Source: Croceivirga thetidis
GTDB lineage: Bacteria; Bacteroidota; Bacteroidia; Flavobacteriales; Flavobacteriaceae
NCBI RefSeq assembly: GCF_012272815.1
Contig: NZ_JAAWWL010000003.1
Span: 129,721 to 193,720 of the forward strand
Length of the DNA stretch: 64,000 nt
Direction of reading: 5' to 3'
The notes under the pieces were generated by a model, which saw nothing but the letters and a program-made list of their open reading frames with translations, did no database searches and was not told where the DNA came from. The position numbers and the translations under genes are program-made. Positions 29,804-37,552 of this stretch are shown here, in pieces; position 1 is the stretch's first letter, and every line of letters starts with the position of its first letter.

Positions 29804-29977
29804 CTAGTCATCGTCATTTGTTCTGGGCCGAGGTGCACGTTTAGCCTCTTTAAGTGATTTCATGAGTATCCATTCGATTTGGCCATTAGTGCTGCGGAAT
29901 TCATCAGCTGCCCATTTTTCAAGTGCCTTGAGCATATCCTCATTCAATCGAAGTGCAAATGCTTTTTTCTTAGCCAT
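29804..29977 (-). CDS. Arc-type ribbon-helix-helix small protein
   Basis: This 57-residue protein (MAKKKAFALRLNEDMLKAL...) has the short basic beta strand KKKAFALRL followed by two helices, the fold of Arc/MetJ ribbon-helix-helix DNA-binding proteins. The helix-2 region EFRSTNGQIEWILMKSL is typical of the Arc-like family in Flavobacteriia. Its ATG overlaps the end of the alpha/beta hydrolase gene by 8 bp, so it is the last gene of a translationally coupled operon headed by the SPFH gene. Autoregulation of that operon is inferred. Confidence 0.82.
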   Translation of the reverse strand: MAKKKAFALRLNEDMLKALEKWAADEFRSTNGQIEWILMKSLKEAKRAPRPRTNDDD

Positions 29978-30926
29978 TGGAGTGGATGAAATTTGTTAAG
30001 CCATCAATTAATTTGCTTGAAAGTTCAAAACTTGGGTCATAATATGAAGCTTGATTTTCAATTTCATTTGAAACTGACTTTAGTATGTGATTCATATCAG
30101 GAATCTTGAGCAAAGAAGCTGGTGCTCCAAAACCACTATTAATTTTTGAGCACGCTGACATCAGTAGGTTAGCATCATGCAATGAAATTTGTGAATCCAT
30201 TTCGCCTTGCACAATCAATACTGGTTTTTTTAAACTTTTGATTTCTTCAGCAGGGTCATAAGCCATCCAACTTTTTAAAAACTTCTGATTTTGCGGTGCG
30301 AAAATTTGAAATAACAAGGGACTCACATTTTGAATGGTATCCGTTTCCATTAATTCATCCATATGTAATTTAGCTGCTTTTCCCAATTCCGTATTCTGTG
30401 CTGAAATCTGCCTAACGATTGATTTTTGAATGGATTCACCAGGACCGGCTAATGAAACAAAACTTTTTACATTTGAATCGGAAGCCAACATTGCGACAAG
30501 AGAACCTTGACTGTGGCCAATCAAATGAATACCTGAAAACCGGTCATCCTTCTTAAAATGTTCAATGACCTGTTTGACATCTGACACAAAATCTTCAAAT
30601 TGAATATAACCCAGTTTCGAACGGTTTTCTTTTACCGATGTTCGCTTGTCAAAACGATAAAAAGCAATACTCTTTTTATTTAAGCTATCTGCTAGAAGTT
30701 TGATATAATTGGCCTTGATAACTGGTTCTTGATTACCGTTACGGTCAACATTGCCAGAGCCATGAACAAATATGACTAGAGGTGTTTTTTTGGCGGTTTT
30801 AGGTAAAGTCAGTTCACCAGGAAGTTGAATTTCATTATTCGTCAATGAAATTGATTCCACAATTAATTGTTGGCCATGAATTAAACCAAAAAAGCCATAG
30901 AAAAATAGCAAGAATAGATTTTTCAT
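29970..30926 (-). CDS. Secreted alpha/beta hydrolase (S33-like)
   Basis: The 318-residue protein has a signal peptide (GLIHGQ). The alpha/beta-hydrolase core shows the oxyanion region FVHGSGNVDRNGN, the nucleophile elbow GHSQGS (Ser ~141), an Asp in VQGEMDSQ and a His in DMNHILK. A lipase, esterase or aminopeptidase substrate cannot be chosen. Its start codon overlaps the stop of the DUF4177 gene (ATGA) and its end overlaps the Arc-type gene by 8 bp, so it is embedded in the SPFH operon. Confidence 0.85.
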   Translation of the reverse strand: MKNLFLLFFYGFFGLIHGQQLIVESISLTNNEIQLPGELTLPKTAKKTPLVIFVHGSGNVDRNGNQEPVIKANYIKLLADSLNKKSIAFYRFDKRTSVKENRSKLGYIQFEDFVSDVKQVIEHFKKDDRFSGIHLIGHSQGSLVAMLASDSNVKSFVSLAGPGESIQKSIVRQISAQNTELGKAAKLHMDELMETDTIQNVSPLLFQIFAPQNQKFLKSWMAYDPAEEIKSLKKPVLIVQGEMDSQISLHDANLLMSACSKINSGFGAPASLLKIPDMNHILKSVSNEIENQASYYDPSFELSSKLIDGLTNFIHSNG

Positions 30927-31081
30927 CTGTTTTTATCCCTTTCAAAAATTACACTGGCGGTATTTTCATAGACATGAACCAAACGCCAACCTTGTTTGGC
31001 ATATTCATTCAAAGTATCTTCTAATCGTTTACTATTACCAGTTAGGCTCATTTTCCAACTCACAACTTTGTATTCCTTCAT
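30923..31081 (-). CDS. DUF4177-like small protein
   Basis: This 52-residue protein (MKEYKVVSWKMSLTGNSKRL...) matches the DUF4177 pattern: an N-terminal strand, then a helix LEDTLNEYAKQGWRLVHV and a final strand SVIFERDK. Small DUF4177 proteins are cytosolic and of unknown function. It starts 3 bp after the stop of the PH-like gene, and its TGA overlaps the ATG of the hydrolase, giving tight coupling. Confidence 0.82.
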   Translation of the reverse strand: MKEYKVVSWKMSLTGNSKRLEDTLNEYAKQGWRLVHVYENTASVIFERDKNR

Positions 31082-31084
31082 AGC

Positions 31085-31585
31085 TCAATTCTTAAAATAT
31101 TTACCTAAGATTTTTTGGGCTTCCTCTGGTTTTTGAGTACCAAACAGCACTTTTTTTCCATTCTTTAATTCAAGTTGTACGCCCATATTGCCTTTGGTAC
31201 TATAAACCCTTCCGCCACCTCCTGGCATAAATTTAATGCCCCAACCACCGTATTCCGTAATCGGTTGATATTTTCTTACATGGCATTTTTCAACATCATA
31301 CCATGAAATGGATTTCTCAGTGAAATGGAATGGAAAGAATTTATAATGAATTCCGGTTTCGTCAATTCTGGTGTATAAACGAAAGATATATGTAATCCCA
31401 AAACCTATTAGCAGAGCTACTGTTACAATTATCTGACCGGTGGTATCATCGACCCCTACCTTGTCAACAGCTTCTTTAGCTACATACCATTGATAATAGA
31501 AATAACCCAAAAGCCCTAATAGACCAAAATTAATAAGTTGCATCCACCACTGACTGAACCATTGTGTTTCTTTAAATTCTCGCAT
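31085..31585 (-). CDS. Membrane protein with PH-like domain
   Basis: The 166-residue protein has two membrane segments (about 15-35 and 48-68) and a C-terminal soluble domain (about 70-166) with a bacterial PH-like strand pattern: IDETGIHYKFFPFH, ISWYDVEKCHVRKY, GIKFMPGGGGRVYSTKG and VQLELKNGKKVLFGTQ. Such PH-like membrane proteins have unknown roles, often envelope-related. It sits one base after the SPFH gene's stop, in the same operon; a partnership with the SPFH protein at the membrane is inferred. Confidence 0.72.
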   Translation of the reverse strand: MREFKETQWFSQWWMQLINFGLLGLLGYFYYQWYVAKEAVDKVGVDDTTGQIIVTVALLIGFGITYIFRLYTRIDETGIHYKFFPFHFTEKSISWYDVEKCHVRKYQPITEYGGWGIKFMPGGGGRVYSTKGNMGVQLELKNGKKVLFGTQKPEEAQKILGKYFKN

Positions 31586-31586
31586 T

Positions 31587-32447
31587 TTAATGATTTAGGG
31601 TTCCTGTATTTACAATAGGTGATGCGTCTTTATCAGAACATAACACAACCATAAGGTTACTGACCATTGCCGCTTTTCGTTCTTCGTCGAGGTCAACAAT
31701 GTCTTTTTCATTCAATTCATCCAGCGCCATTTCAACCATACTTACTGCGCCTTCAACAATCTTATGTCTCGCAGCAACAATTGCTGTTGCTTGTTGTCTT
31801 TTTAACATTGCATTGGCGATTTCTTGGGCGTAAGCAAGATATCCTATCCGGGCTTCAAGAACCTCGATTCCGGCCATTTCCAAACGGTCCTGAATTTCTT
31901 TTTCGAGTGCTTCACTTACTTCATTAACACTTGAACGGAGGGTAATATCTTCTTCAATACCTTCATCAGCGAAATTATCATAAGGATACATACTCGCTAG
32001 TTTTCGAACTGCGGCATCTGTCTGTACCCGAACAAAGTTCTTATAATCATCCACATCAAACGCCGCCTTATAGGTGTCGGTTACGCGCCATACCAAAATG
32101 GTACTTATCATTACCGGATTCCCTAGCTTATCATTGACCTTGAGACGTTCACTATCAAAATTACTGGCCCGAAGGGATATTTTCCGTTTAGAGAAAAGCG
32201 GATTGACCCAATAGAGACCATTCTTTTTAATAGTACCCACATATTTTCCGAAAAGAAGCAACACCCGTGAACTGTTTGGGTTGACCAAAACTAGCCCTGC
32301 GGCTACCACAATCCCAAGAAATATGGAAATACCAAACCAAGGTGATTTGGTATTGATAATCATCGCTATACCCCCAAAAAATAGAAGTAAGCTAAAAAAG
32401 AACATAAAATACCCATTAAGCGGGGTTACTATTTTTTCGTTTTCCAT
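31587..32447 (-). CDS. SPFH/Band 7 (stomatin-like) membrane protein
   Basis: The 286-residue protein has two N-terminal membrane helices (about 12-32 and 37-56), then a Band 7 domain (about 58-240; SSRVLLLFGKYVGTIKKNGLYWVNPL, here split as SSRVLLLFGKY and GLYWVNPL) with the typical DRLEMAGIEVLEARIGYLAYA region and a helical tail. SPFH proteins form membrane-associated oligomers that organise microdomains or regulate proteases. It is the first gene of a five-gene operon ending with an RHH regulator. A palindromic operator-like site lies just upstream. Confidence 0.88.
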   Translation of the reverse strand: MENEKIVTPLNGYFMFFFSLLLFFGGIAMIINTKSPWFGISIFLGIVVAAGLVLVNPNSSRVLLLFGKYVGTIKKNGLYWVNPLFSKRKISLRASNFDSERLKVNDKLGNPVMISTILVWRVTDTYKAAFDVDDYKNFVRVQTDAAVRKLASMYPYDNFADEGIEEDITLRSSVNEVSEALEKEIQDRLEMAGIEVLEARIGYLAYAQEIANAMLKRQQATAIVAARHKIVEGAVSMVEMALDELNEKDIVDLDEERKAAMVSNLMVVLCSDKDASPIVNTGTLNH

Positions 32448-32458
32448 GGCTTATAATT

Positions 32459-32483
32459 TGATATGATATTAAAATGATATCAT
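32459..32483. promoter_or_regulatory. Operator-like palindrome cluster upstream of the SPFH operon
   Basis: The divergent gap holds TGATATGATAT (32459-32469) followed by the perfect 10-bp palindrome ATGATATCAT (32474-32483), 12-36 bp before the SPFH start codon. The spacing and symmetry suit a dimeric regulator; the operon's own Arc-type protein is a candidate. Binding is inferred only. Confidence 0.4.
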
Positions 32484-32562
32484 AAATATATTAAAAAAAA
32501 TTAATTTCAAATTTTAATTGAAATGGAAATGGTTTAGAATCGGAATTTGACTGGGTTAAGAT

Positions 32563-32570
32563 TATTTTTG
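32563..32570 (+). promoter_or_regulatory. Possible -7 element for the S1/P1 nuclease gene
   Basis: TATTTTTG fits the Bacteroidota TAnnTTTG consensus and lies 15 bp before the ATG at 32586, so an upstream start (32547) would fall inside the promoter. No clear -33 element is visible at the right distance. Confidence 0.35.
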
Positions 32571-32585
32571 CCAAAACTCTGTGCT

Positions 32586-33359
32586 ATGCGTTTTATTTTT
32601 GTCGTCATCTTTCTATTTTCCATTACTGCAAACGCCAATATGATATGGGGTAGAAAAGGACACCGGGTAATCGGCCATTTAGCTGAGAAGCACTTGACCA
32701 GAAAGGCCAAAAGGGCCATAAATGAATTACTTGATGGGCATAGTTTGGCTTTTGCCTCCACTTATGCTGATGAAATAAAATCGGATAACGCTTTTAGGGC
32801 TTATTTCAATTGGCATTTTGTGAATTATCCTTTAGATAGAACGTATACAGAATCAACAAAAGATGAAAGGGGAGATATCATAACAGCTATTGAAACTTGT
32901 AAACGCTATCTGACAGATAAAAATGCAACAAGGGGTGATAAGGTCTTCCATTTAAAATTTCTGATACATCTAATAGGTGATTTACATCAACCATTACATG
33001 CAGGCCGAGCAGAAGATCGCGGTGGAAATGATATTCAGGTACAGTGGTTCGGTCAAGGTTCAAATATTCATAGAGTCTGGGATACCAATATGTTGGAAAC
33101 CTATGGGATGAGCTACTATGAATTGGGTGATGAACTGAATCGAATAACCAAAAAGAAAGAACGTAAAAGACTACAAGAGGGGACAGTAGTTGATTGGCTC
33201 GAAGAATCGCACGTTTTGGCGGCAGATATATATGGGTCGGTGCAGGTCGGAGAAAAATTAGGGTATGATTATGGGTATGAATTCAATCCCGTATTATTTG
33301 AACGTTTACGAAAAGGTGGATTTCGACTGGCTCGTATACTCAATGAAATTTTTGACTAG
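32586..33359 (+). CDS. Secreted S1/P1 nuclease
   Basis: The 257-residue protein begins with a signal peptide (MRFIFVVIFLFSITANAN). S1/P1 nucleases are extracellular or periplasmic zinc phosphoesterases cutting single-stranded nucleic acids and 3'-nucleotides. The trinuclear zinc ligands are visible: the N-terminal Trp and His of MIWGRKGHR, the Asp of YADEIK, His of FNWHFVN, HLIGDLHQPLHAG, and HRVWDTNML. The Trp is three residues past the likely cleavage site rather than the first mature residue, so processing may be unusual or my cleavage call wrong. The start at 32586 is chosen because it gives a clean signal peptide. Confidence 0.9.
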   Translation: MRFIFVVIFLFSITANANMIWGRKGHRVIGHLAEKHLTRKAKRAINELLDGHSLAFASTYADEIKSDNAFRAYFNWHFVNYPLDRTYTESTKDERGDIITAIETCKRYLTDKNATRGDKVFHLKFLIHLIGDLHQPLHAGRAEDRGGNDIQVQWFGQGSNIHRVWDTNMLETYGMSYYELGDELNRITKKKERKRLQEGTVVDWLEESHVLAADIYGSVQVGEKLGYDYGYEFNPVLFERLRKGGFRLARILNEIFD

Positions 33360-33360
33360 T

Positions 33361-33639
33361 TTATCTTTTAGAAACCTTATTGCCTGAAATGTGTTTTTGC
33401 CTGGAACACTTGAATCGGTCAACACCTTGACCCCTTAATTTTGAATGCTTCGTTTTTCTACCTTGAACGCGAGCGCGCCACATTCTAAAACTACTTGGTT
33501 TCATTTCTCGGCGCATGATTTCTATGGTTTCTTGTTCAGATATTCCAAATTGGAATGTGATTGCCTCAAAGGGCGTACGATCTTCCCAAGCCATTTCAAT
33601 TATGCGGTCCAATTCCCTCTCAGAAAACTCTTTTTCCAT
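33361..33639 (-). CDS. TIGR03643/DUF2805 family protein
   Basis: The 92-residue basic protein has the family pattern: an N-terminal helix LDRIIEMAWEDRTPF, a helix-turn-helix-like IxxQFGISEQETIEIMR segment, then MKPSSFRMWRARVQGRKTKH. Function is unknown; the HTH-like arrangement and basic C terminus suggest nucleic acid contact. It ends one base after the convergent S1/P1 nuclease stop. Confidence 0.85.
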   Translation of the reverse strand: MEKEFSERELDRIIEMAWEDRTPFEAITFQFGISEQETIEIMRREMKPSSFRMWRARVQGRKTKHSKLRGQGVDRFKCSRQKHISGNKVSKR

Positions 33640-33692
33640 AGCACCATAAAATTAGTTAGGCATTTGTTCTTAATAACTGAGCTATGATTGAA

Positions 33693-34280
33693 TTATTTGA
33701 TAATGCGAAAGGTCAGATTTATACGCTCGTCTACCGGTTTTGCAGTTTTCGGAATTTGGTGTTTCCAAAAGTGTTGCGTTTTTCCTGTCATTAGCAATAG
33801 GCTACCATGTTCCAATAATATTTTGTGTCTTAATTCCTTATTGGTATTATGCTTTAAATGAAAAAATCGGGGTTGTCCCAATGAAATGGATGCAATTGGA
33901 GGATTTTCACCCAACTCTTTTTCATTATCAGCATGCCAACCATTGCTGTCCTTTCCATCTCTATATAGGTTCAATAAACAGGTGGTAAAATTCAAGCCGC
34001 TTTTTTGTTCGACCAAATGCAATAGTTCGTTCAACTCCTTAGGGAATTCTTTGGGTTGCATGGTTATGTTTGAGTAGGAGTAAGGTCTCCCATTATTACC
34101 ATAAAGAGCCGTTAGCCGTGGTTGCTGGTATATCTTTCCAAAAACCTTGATGTTATCCTGTTGCCAAGAAATTTGCGACTTGAGCTTTCGAAAATATTCA
34201 TCAGCTGTTTTCGTATCCAAAAAATTTGGGAAGTATTTGATTTCAGCGTCAGGTAATTGTAGGTCGAATTCATCAAACAT
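33693..34280 (-). CDS. AlkB-like Fe(II)/2-oxoglutarate dioxygenase
   Basis: The 195-residue protein belongs to the AlkB family that oxidatively repairs alkylated nucleic-acid bases. Iron ligands are visible as His116-x-Asp118 (GWHADNE) and His174 (FWKHQI); the 2-oxoglutarate-binding arginines lie in ERINLTFR near the C terminus (Arg186, Arg192). Length and motif spacing match ALKBH2/3-like bacterial members. Its ATG directly abuts the stop of the AraC-type regulator gene, implying co-transcription. Confidence 0.9.
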   Translation of the reverse strand: MFDEFDLQLPDAEIKYFPNFLDTKTADEYFRKLKSQISWQQDNIKVFGKIYQQPRLTALYGNNGRPYSYSNITMQPKEFPKELNELLHLVEQKSGLNFTTCLLNLYRDGKDSNGWHADNEKELGENPPIASISLGQPRFFHLKHNTNKELRHKILLEHGSLLLMTGKTQHFWKHQIPKTAKPVDERINLTFRIIK

Positions 34281-35162
34281 CTAAGAAGCCAATACAGTTT
34301 TCAATTGATTTCTATATTCAGATGGATTCTGGCCAGTAAATGATTTGAACGATTTATTGAAATGCGAAAAATTATTGAAGCCACAAGCAAAACAGACCTC
34401 TGTTATACTCATTTTTTGTTCTGCAAGAAGTTTTGATGCGTGTACCAAACGATATTCGTTCACAAATTGTGTAAAGGTTTTATTTGTGGTCTTTTTGAAA
34501 TACCTGCAAAATGAAGGTACTGTCATGCTTACCAAGTCAGCAATCTCTTCTAAACTAATACTTTCTGTAAAATTGGTTTTTACGTAGTTGAAAACAATGC
34601 TTATACGGTCATTGTCCTTAACCTCTGTTGGCAAGGCAAAGCCTTCTGCGTTTAAAACCGAATAATCCTCGCTTTGGGCAAGGTCATTCAATACGTTTAG
34701 AATAGATAATAACCTTTGGAAATCGCTTTGGTATTCCATAACCTCCATCTTGTCTCCAATTTTTTTCTTGGTCATTCCACCAAATGAAATACCGCCTTTT
34801 GCAATTTCGAACAACTTTTGAATGTTTTGCATTTCAGGAATTTCGAAGAAGTCATTACCTAAAAAATCCATTTTCATATGAATCACGGTTTGCCCTTCAA
34901 TGCCCGAATTTTTACCCATAAATCCACAGTGAGGCAAATTACTACCGATTAATATGAGATCACCGTCCCTAAAATAAGATACATGACTTCCTATTTGTCG
35001 CTTTCCGGCTCCCCCTTTAATATATACCAATTCTATTTCTGGATGATAATGCCAGGTCGTGTGGTCTTTGGCACTGTCACTTTCATACTTATTGTAAGTG
35101 AAAGAGTTGCCGAAAGTGGGCTCAATTGTCTCTAACGAGGGTTTTTGTTTTGTTGTTTCCAT
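34281..35162 (-). CDS. AraC family transcriptional regulator with cupin sensor domain
   Basis: The ~293-residue protein has an N-terminal cupin domain (HYHPEIELVYIKGGAG, DGDLILIGSNLPHCGF) and a C-terminal pair of helix-turn-helix motifs of the AraC type (about residues 190-290; ISLEEIADLVSMTVPSFCRY, MSITEVCFACGFNNFSHFN). An ATG at 35162 is preferred; an in-frame GTG lies four codons upstream. It is transcribed toward alkB with no gap. No Ada-type methyl-acceptor cysteine domain is present, so the ligand is more likely a small molecule than alkylated DNA. Confidence 0.87.
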   Translation of the reverse strand: METTKQKPSLETIEPTFGNSFTYNKYESDSAKDHTTWHYHPEIELVYIKGGAGKRQIGSHVSYFRDGDLILIGSNLPHCGFMGKNSGIEGQTVIHMKMDFLGNDFFEIPEMQNIQKLFEIAKGGISFGGMTKKKIGDKMEVMEYQSDFQRLLSILNVLNDLAQSEDYSVLNAEGFALPTEVKDNDRISIVFNYVKTNFTESISLEEIADLVSMTVPSFCRYFKKTTNKTFTQFVNEYRLVHASKLLAEQKMSITEVCFACGFNNFSHFNKSFKSFTGQNPSEYRNQLKTVLAS

Positions 35163-35303
35163 AGCCTTATTCACTTACAAAGTTAATCCACCCCAAACAC
35201 ATGTTCTATGCAAAATTAACCAAATTATGTGCTTATTTAACAGTTAAGAAATATTTAGGACTTATAAATGGTAATATTCCATAGAAATTGGAAAATTCTG
35301 TGG

Positions 35304-35335
35304 TTGAAACAGGCTTTGTTAAGGTGGTATGTTTG
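35304..35335 (+). promoter_or_regulatory. Bacteroidota-type promoter (TTG - 21 bp - TATGTTTG)
   Basis: TTG at 35304-35306 and TATGTTTG at 35328-35335, with a 21-bp spacer, fit the -33/-7 consensus of Bacteroidota housekeeping promoters. The predicted transcript start is about 30 bp before the ATG at 35373. Confidence 0.55.
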
Positions 35336-35372
35336 CAGCGTAATCTTTTATTAATCTTTAAAACAACAGATT

Positions 35373-35741
35373 ATGAGAAAAATAGCTAAGAATACATTGG
35401 TTTTGGCAACATTGTTTGGAGCAATGGTTGCAAGTGCGAACGATTTTGGTGGAAAAGCTAAAGCAAAGAGCGAGGTTGAAAAGAACCTTTTAACTATAGA
35501 ATCTGACCCAACTTTCAAGAAAAAGGGCGACAAAGTATTAATGAACCTTTTGAATCTTTCACAAGGCAAGGTAATCTTAAAGGTTGTGGATAGTGAAGGG
35601 CGAGAACTTTTCAAAGAAGTAATCGACGGTGATTTAATCGTTGAGAAAGCATTTAACTTCAATAATGCTTTTGATGACGAGTATACCATTATCGTAGTTG
35701 ACCACAATGGTACGTACAAGACTACAGTTAAAAAGAAATAG
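35373..35741 (+). CDS. Small secreted protein of unknown function
   Basis: The 122-residue protein has a signal peptide (MRKIAKNTLVLATLFGAMVASA|N). The mature part is a single beta-sandwich-like domain (KVLMNLLNLSQGKVILKVVD, LFKEVIDGDLIVEKAFNF, YTIIVVDHNGTYKTTVKKK) reminiscent of T9SS type A sorting domains, which also show a K(V/I)xIxDxxG...pattern, but too short and too diverged to call one. It has its own promoter and a strong terminator, so it is a monocistronic, probably abundant, periplasmic or surface protein. Confidence 0.7.
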   Translation: MRKIAKNTLVLATLFGAMVASANDFGGKAKAKSEVEKNLLTIESDPTFKKKGDKVLMNLLNLSQGKVILKVVDSEGRELFKEVIDGDLIVEKAFNFNNAFDDEYTIIVVDHNGTYKTTVKKK

Positions 35742-35765
35742 TTTAGTTTTATTCAGTTAATTGCG

Positions 35766-35790
35766 CCCCGACTCTTGTCGGGGTTTTTTT
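35766..35790 (+). terminator. Intrinsic terminator
   Basis: A CCCCGAC-TCTT-GTCGGGG hairpin (7-bp stem, 4-nt loop) is followed by seven T. It ends the upstream plus-strand gene, and its T-run overlaps the stop codon of the convergent MOSC gene at 35789. Confidence 0.88.
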
Positions 35791-36421
35791 ATATCAGTTT
35801 TTTCAGTTTTTCGCGCTTATCCGCTCGAATACTTTCATTTTCAATGGCCTTCTGAATGAGGTTTGAATCATTTGTCATTCGATTTACGATGAGATTGTAT
35901 TCTTGTACGGTTATTGCATTTTGATTCTCTTCCAATAATTCAAGTTCATCGTTGATTGCTACTTCGCCTTCTTGGAGTATGCGAACATAGGTGCCAGGAT
36001 GCCCGTAGTCAATGAATTTTTTGAGTACCTCTTGTGTTTCGAATCTTATACCAAGTTTAAAGCATGGTTGTCTGGGTTCGGTCACTTGAACGGTTGCCGA
36101 ACCAATTTTATAGATATTTCCTATTCGAATTTCATTTTCGTCAAGTCCTTCAACTGTTAAGTTTTCACCGAACATACCCCATTGCCAATTTAATTGGGGG
36201 TATTTGATTTTCCAGTCTTCGTAATAATCCGAGCTAAAGAGATAACAGGCTTTATACTCTCCCCCATGGTGTTTTCTGTCAATAACCGTGTCGTTTGCAA
36301 CATCTTCCTTTCCCAAGAACAAAGGATGACTTACCGGGTTTTTAAATATGCCTGTTTTGATTTCTTTGCCGCGCCATGAAACTGTCGTTGGGTTGGCAAT
36401 GTTTGTGCTGATAACCTTCAT
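35789..36421 (-). CDS. MOSC domain protein (YiiM-like)
   Basis: The 210-residue protein matches the MOSC family: TVSWRGKEIKTGIFKNPV at the start, HHGGEYKACYLF, WQWGMFGENLTVEGL, and the conserved Cys in EPRQPCFKLGIRF. MOSC domains occur in molybdenum-cofactor sulfurases and in YiiM/YcbX enzymes that handle N-hydroxylated compounds. The YiiM-like length (about 210-220 residues, with a C-terminal helical extension) fits. The substrate is not determined. Confidence 0.88.
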   Translation of the reverse strand: MKVISTNIANPTTVSWRGKEIKTGIFKNPVSHPLFLGKEDVANDTVIDRKHHGGEYKACYLFSSDYYEDWKIKYPQLNWQWGMFGENLTVEGLDENEIRIGNIYKIGSATVQVTEPRQPCFKLGIRFETQEVLKKFIDYGHPGTYVRILQEGEVAINDELELLEENQNAITVQEYNLIVNRMTNDSNLIQKAIENESIRADKREKLKKLI

Positions 36422-36430
36422 GATATGAAG

Positions 36431-36461
36431 ATAAAAAAACCACCACTAAAAAGTGGTGGTT
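36431..36461 (-). terminator. Intrinsic terminator (minus strand)
   Basis: A 10-bp perfect stem AACCACCACT/AGTGGTGGTT with a 4-base loop lies at 36438-36461; on the minus strand it is followed by a T-run. It lies between the stop of the DUF6249 gene and the start of the MOSC gene and should end the former. Confidence 0.85.
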
Positions 36462-36483
36462 CTTTAAAAAGGTTAGTTGAAGT

Positions 36484-36837
36484 TTAGTCTTCTTTTTCTA
36501 ATTTTTTGGTTAAGGTAAAACCAACAAATAAACCAATACCCGCCATTAGGAAAATTGAGCCAGGATATGCTATTTCTTCTTCTATCCTAAATAAGTTGAC
36601 CATAAACGAAGCAATGAAAATTGCTAAACCCACACTCATCAGGAGTACGGCAAAGTTGAGTAAGAAAATTTTCCACCCTGCGACGTATCCATTTTTCTTG
36701 GAGCGAACAAAAATATTTGCATCAGCTCCTTTTTCTATTAGGGCCAATCGTTCTTTGTTTCGAGTTGATAAGAATAAATAAACGATACCGAAGACGGTTA
36801 AAAAAAATCCAGTTGGTATTAGTATTCCTTCTGCCAT
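36484..36837 (-). CDS. DUF6249-like small membrane protein
   Basis: The 117-residue protein has three hydrophobic segments (about 5-23, 52-78, 88-108) and the motif STRNKERLALIEKGADANIF after the first, typical of small Bacteroidota membrane proteins annotated DUF6249. The neighbouring divergent gene is an ECF sigma factor; in this phylum DUF6249 genes often neighbour such sigma/anti-sigma pairs, so a link to that regulon is possible. Confidence 0.75.
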   Translation of the reverse strand: MAEGILIPTGFFLTVFGIVYLFLSTRNKERLALIEKGADANIFVRSKKNGYVAGWKIFLLNFAVLLMSVGLAIFIASFMVNLFRIEEEIAYPGSIFLMAGIGLFVGFTLTKKLEKED

Positions 36838-36899
36838 GATTTTGCTTTTTTTAATTGATAAATAAACTCATTTGCGCCTTATGACGATACTTTTTTTGA

Positions 36900-36945
36900 A
36901 AAGGTTACAGCTACCTAAAAGTTTTTTTAGTTTTAGGTAACCTTT
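36900..36945 (+). promoter_or_regulatory. Interrupted inverted repeat upstream of the ECF sigma gene
   Basis: TTTTAGGTAACCTTT at 36931-36945 is the reverse complement of AAAGGTTAC+CTAAAA (36900-36908 and 36915-36920), the left arm being split by the six bases AGCTAC. The repeat ends 29 bp before the likely ATG at 36974, a position suited to an operator or a self-recognised promoter. Confidence 0.45.
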
Positions 36946-36973
36946 GTTCATAATATGTCGTCTTAATTGTAAA

Positions 36974-37552
36974 ATGACGAACAACCAACCCAATATAAAA
37001 GCTATCCTAGCTGGAGATTCCCGTGAATTTTCCGCATTGGTTGATGCCTACAAGAACATTGTGTTTACCGTGGCGCTACGAATGTTAAAAAATAGGGAAG
37101 AGGCAGAAGAGGTTGCGCAAGACACCTTTATTAAGGTATACAAGTCTTTGGAACGGTTTAAAGGAGACTCGAAACTATCGACTTGGATTTATAGGATTGC
37201 CTATAATACTTGTTTGGATAGATTAAAGAAGAACAATAAGGACTTGACCAATGTGGCTATTGATGAAATAAATGGATTTGAAATAAAAGATGTGGATAAT
37301 GCTTTGGAACTAATTGCTGATTCTGAAAAGTCTGATGTGATCAAAGCATGCATTGCAAAATTGTCTCCTAAAGACTCCGCTTTACTTACATTATTTTATT
37401 TTGAAGAACGGAGTTTAAAGGAATTGGGTGAAATTTTAAGTATGAACCAGAATTCAGTCAAAGTTGGTCTTTTCAGGGCAAGGGGACGATTGGCAACTAT
37501 TTTAAAACAAAATTTAGAACCGGAAATTATTAGGAGTTATGGAGCAGAATAA
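36974..37552 (+). CDS. ECF-type RNA polymerase sigma factor
   Basis: The ~192-residue protein is a sigma-70 family ECF factor: region 2 (SREFSALVDAYKNIVFTVAL, NREEAEEVAQDTFIKVYKSL, FKGDSKLSTWIYRIAYNTCLD) and region 4 (LSPKDSALLTLFYFEERSLK, LGEILSMNQNSVKVGLFRAR). The ATG at 36974 is preferred over the upstream in-frame ATG at 36944, which lies inside the inverted repeat region. The end overlaps the next gene by 14 bp, the usual arrangement with an anti-sigma or membrane partner. Confidence 0.92.
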   Translation: MTNNQPNIKAILAGDSREFSALVDAYKNIVFTVALRMLKNREEAEEVAQDTFIKVYKSLERFKGDSKLSTWIYRIAYNTCLDRLKKNNKDLTNVAIDEINGFEIKDVDNALELIADSEKSDVIKACIAKLSPKDSALLTLFYFEERSLKELGEILSMNQNSVKVGLFRARGRLATILKQNLEPEIIRSYGAE

